From JAKEHA01 sp964560355 (GTDB lineage Bacteria; Krumholzibacteriota; Krumholzibacteriia; WVZY01; JAKEHA01): a stretch of 6,718 nt of DNA. Under the pieces are notes generated by a model. That model was given only the letters and a program-made list of their open reading frames with translations, had not been told where the DNA came from and ran no database searches. Made by a program: the position numbers and the translations under genes. Location of the stretch: contig CAZLLI010000125.1 of NCBI GenBank assembly GCA_964560355.1, forward strand, positions 1 to 6,718. The letters run 5' to 3'. The stretch's first letter is position 1, and each line of letters starts with the position of its first letter. Shown piece after piece: positions 5,117-6,718 of the stretch.

Positions 5117-6718
5117 ATGAAAAAACGACTTTCCTTGCTCGCCGGCCTCTTCGCGGCCGTCTTGATCGCGGCCGTTCCGGCCCTCGCTCAGCTCGCCGAC
5201 CCGTTCGCGGAGCCGGTGACGGCGACCGGGTTCGTGTCGCTCTCGAACGTCCCCCAAGGCGGCTCCGCCCAGGTGGCGGTCTCTATCACGATCGCGCACC
5301 CGTGGCACATCAACGCCAACCCGGCGTCGGAGGACTTCCTCGTCGCGACCGAGGTCGCGTTCGAATTGCCAGCCGGCGTCACGCTGCGCGGCGTCGCGTA
5401 CCCGCCCGGGCTCGAGAAGAAGCTCGACTTCGCGGAGAAACCGCTGCGCCTGTACGAAGGCGTGGTCGACATCGGCGCGGTGGTCGACGTCGCGAGCGAC
5501 GTGCCGCTCGGCGCGTCGACCATCAAGGCGACCGTCACCTACCAGGCGTGCGACAACGAGAAGTGCCTGCTCCCCCAAACTATCGAGGTCCCCATCGCGC
5601 TCGCGATCTCGTCGCCGCGCGACCCCGTCGACCTCGCCAACCCCGAGGTGTTCGACCGCATCGACTTTTCGTCGGTGCTGGGAAGAGCGGCAAACGGAAC
5701 CGCGGCGTCGAACGGCGGCGCGCAGGAGAACGTGCTCCAGAACGCCATCGCCAAGCGCGGTTGGCTATTCGCGTTCGTGCTCGTGTTCCTGGGCGGCTTG
5801 GCGCTCAATCTCACGCCGTGCGTGTACCCGATGATTCCCATCACCGTGAGTTACTTCGGCGGACAAGCGAAGGGCCGCGGCGGACGCACCGCGATGCTCG
5901 CCACGCTCTACTTGCTCGGCATGGCGGTGATGTACTCGACGCTGGGGTTGATCGCGGCGCTCACCGGCAGCCTGTTCGGCTCCGCGCTGCAGAATCCGTT
6001 CGTGCTCGGCGTGATCGCGCTCGTGATGGTGGGGCTCGCGCTCTCGATGTTCGGCGTGTACGAGATCAAGATTCCCCCGCGGCTCGCGGGGCTGGCGGGG
6101 ACGGCGAAGCGCGGCTCGCTGGGCTCCTTCCTGATGGGGCTCACGGTCGGCATCGTGGCGGCGCCGTGCATCGGGCCGTTCGTGCTCGGCCTCCTGACCT
6201 TCGTCGGCGAAACGCAGAACCCGCTCATCGGCTTCTCGCTGTTCTTCGTGCTCGCGCTCGGGCTCGGGCTCCCCTTCGTGGTGCTGGCGGTGGCGTCGGG
6301 CAACATCACGCGCCTCCCGAAGTCGGGCGAGTGGATGGAATGGGTGCGCAAGCTCTTCGGCGTCGTGCTGCTCGCGATGGCGGCCTACTTCCTGCACCCG
6401 ATAGTCGGCGACACGCTGTACTACGCGCTGCTCGGCACCGTGCTGGTGGTGGGCGGCGTGATGCTCGGCTTCGTGTCGAAAGTGAAAACGACGTCGCTCT
6501 TCTTTAGCGGATTCCGCCGCTTCGTGGGCGTGGCGGCGCCGCTGTACGGGTTGTACATGGCGCTGGCACCCGGACACATCCTGGGTCGCGGCGAAGTACT
6601 CGGTATCCAGTGGATGCCGTACGCGGAGGCCGCGCTCACCGAAGCCGCCGCGCAGGGCAAGCCGGTCGTGATCGATTTCTCCGCCGACTGGTGCTTGCCG
6701 TGCAAGGAGCTCGAGCAC
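5117..6718 (+). CDS. dsbD: Thiol:disulfide interchange protein DsbD (partial at C-terminus)
   Basis: DsbD carries electrons from cytoplasmic thioredoxin across the inner membrane to periplasmic thiol proteins. The first 534 residues are visible. A signal peptide MKKRLSLLAGLF...PALA-Q ends near residue 24. The periplasmic N-terminal domain (about 30-165) has HPWHIN (61-66) and the redox pair Cys145-x4-Cys150 in YQACDNEKCLLP. After an Ala/Asn-rich linker, the membrane domain (about 216-485) contains NLTPCVYPMIPITVSYFGG (231-249, Cys235) and GIVAAPCIGPF (345-355, Cys351), the paired cysteines of the two pseudo-repeats. The C-terminal thioredoxin domain begins near 500 and shows FSADWCLPCKELEH (521-534), with Cys526/Cys529 as its CxxC; the window ends there. 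All six functional cysteines are present. ATG at 5117 gives a textbook signal peptide; an in-frame ATG at 5081 would add MAPAPGVSPKSI. Neither start has a well-placed Shine-Dalgarno sequence. Confidence 0.95.
   Translation, partial: MKKRLSLLAGLFAAVLIAAVPALAQLADPFAEPVTATGFVSLSNVPQGGSAQVAVSITIAHPWHINANPASEDFLVATEVAFELPAGVTLRGVAYPPGLEKKLDFAEKPLRLYEGVVDIGAVVDVASDVPLGASTIKATVTYQACDNEKCLLPQTIEVPIALAISSPRDPVDLANPEVFDRIDFSSVLGRAANGTAASNGGAQENVLQNAIAKRGWLFAFVLVFLGGLALNLTPCVYPMIPITVSYFGGQAKGRGGRTAMLATLYLLGMAVMYSTLGLIAALTGSLFGSALQNPFVLGVIALVMVGLALSMFGVYEIKIPPRLAGLAGTAKRGSLGSFLMGLTVGIVAAPCIGPFVLGLLTFVGETQNPLIGFSLFFVLALGLGLPFVVLAVASGNITRLPKSGEWMEWVRKLFGVVLLAMAAYFLHPIVGDTLYYALLGTVLVVGGVMLGFVSKVKTTSLFFSGFRRFVGVAAPLYGLYMALAPGHILGRGEVLGIQWMPYAEAALTEAAAQGKPVVIDFSADWCLPCKELEH

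Noticed and set aside
3732..5120. A 462-codon plus-strand open frame covering the methyltransferase and hypothetical genes
   Set aside because: It is extremely Arg/Ala-rich with no domain motif and lies out of frame over two genes with clear motifs and start signals. This is typical of spurious open frames in GC-rich DNA.
5017..6507. A 496-codon plus-strand open frame overlapping the dsbD-type gene
   Set aside because: Its product is an Arg-rich low-complexity sequence. The frame that starts at 5117 encodes signal peptide, membrane and thioredoxin domains without interruption.
5765..6718. A 317-codon minus-strand open frame opposite the dsbD-type gene, His/Glu/Arg-rich
   Set aside because: It is the antisense shadow of a membrane protein rich in hydrophobic GC-rich codons. 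The sense frame carries all six DsbD cysteines in family motifs.

Overview
The window is a chromosomal stretch from a high-GC, Gram-negative-type bacterium. The reading frames are rich in G/C at third positions. There is a proton-pumping complex I operon, a secreted and membrane-bound DsbD-type protein, and a mixture of Shine-Dalgarno-led and apparently leaderless starts. The proteins do not allow a confident phylum call; Acidobacteriota, Gemmatimonadota, a myxobacterial/deltaproteobacterial lineage or a related uncultured group would all fit. There are no RNA genes, insertion sequences, integrases, CRISPR arrays or other signs of mobile DNA, and every gene inside the window looks intact.

Layout. 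(1) 1-2185, minus strand: the promoter-proximal part of a nuo operon in the order nuoA-nuoB-nuoC-nuoD. It is tightly packed (nuoA/nuoB overlap by 10 nt, nuoB-nuoC gap 26 nt, nuoC-nuoD gap 1 nt) and nuoD runs off the left edge. (2) 2186-2410: a divergent intergenic region with a candidate nuo promoter, an inverted repeat in the nuo leader, and a possible small upstream ORF in front of the next gene. (3) 2411-3145, plus: a rhomboid intramembrane serine protease. (4) 3153-3800, minus: a histidine-phosphatase (phosphoglycerate-mutase-like) protein, convergent with the rhomboid gene and only 7 bp from it. (5) 3801-3858: a 58-bp divergent spacer with promoter-like elements facing both ways, each ending 8-9 nt from a start codon. 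(6) 3859-5001, plus: a class I SAM-dependent O-methyltransferase of the CCoAOMT-like type, followed 15 nt downstream by an unrecognised membrane-anchored protein with a very strong ribosome-binding site. (7) 5002-5116: a leader with a good promoter candidate and two GC-rich dyads. (8) 5117-6718, plus: a DsbD-type thiol:disulfide interchange protein cut by the right edge inside its thioredoxin domain.

Functionally, the left block builds the core of NADH:quinone oxidoreductase: the NuoA membrane subunit, NuoB carrying cluster N2, and NuoC and NuoD forming the quinone-site arm. The right end carries electrons from cytoplasmic thioredoxin across the membrane to periplasmic thiols. The genes between are ordinary housekeeping or accessory genes with no obvious shared pathway. 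I see no clear novel multi-gene system. The points most worth a second look are regulatory (paired leaderless promoters, the dyad around the dsbD promoter, the nuo leader dyad), plus the unassigned protein at 4510-5001.
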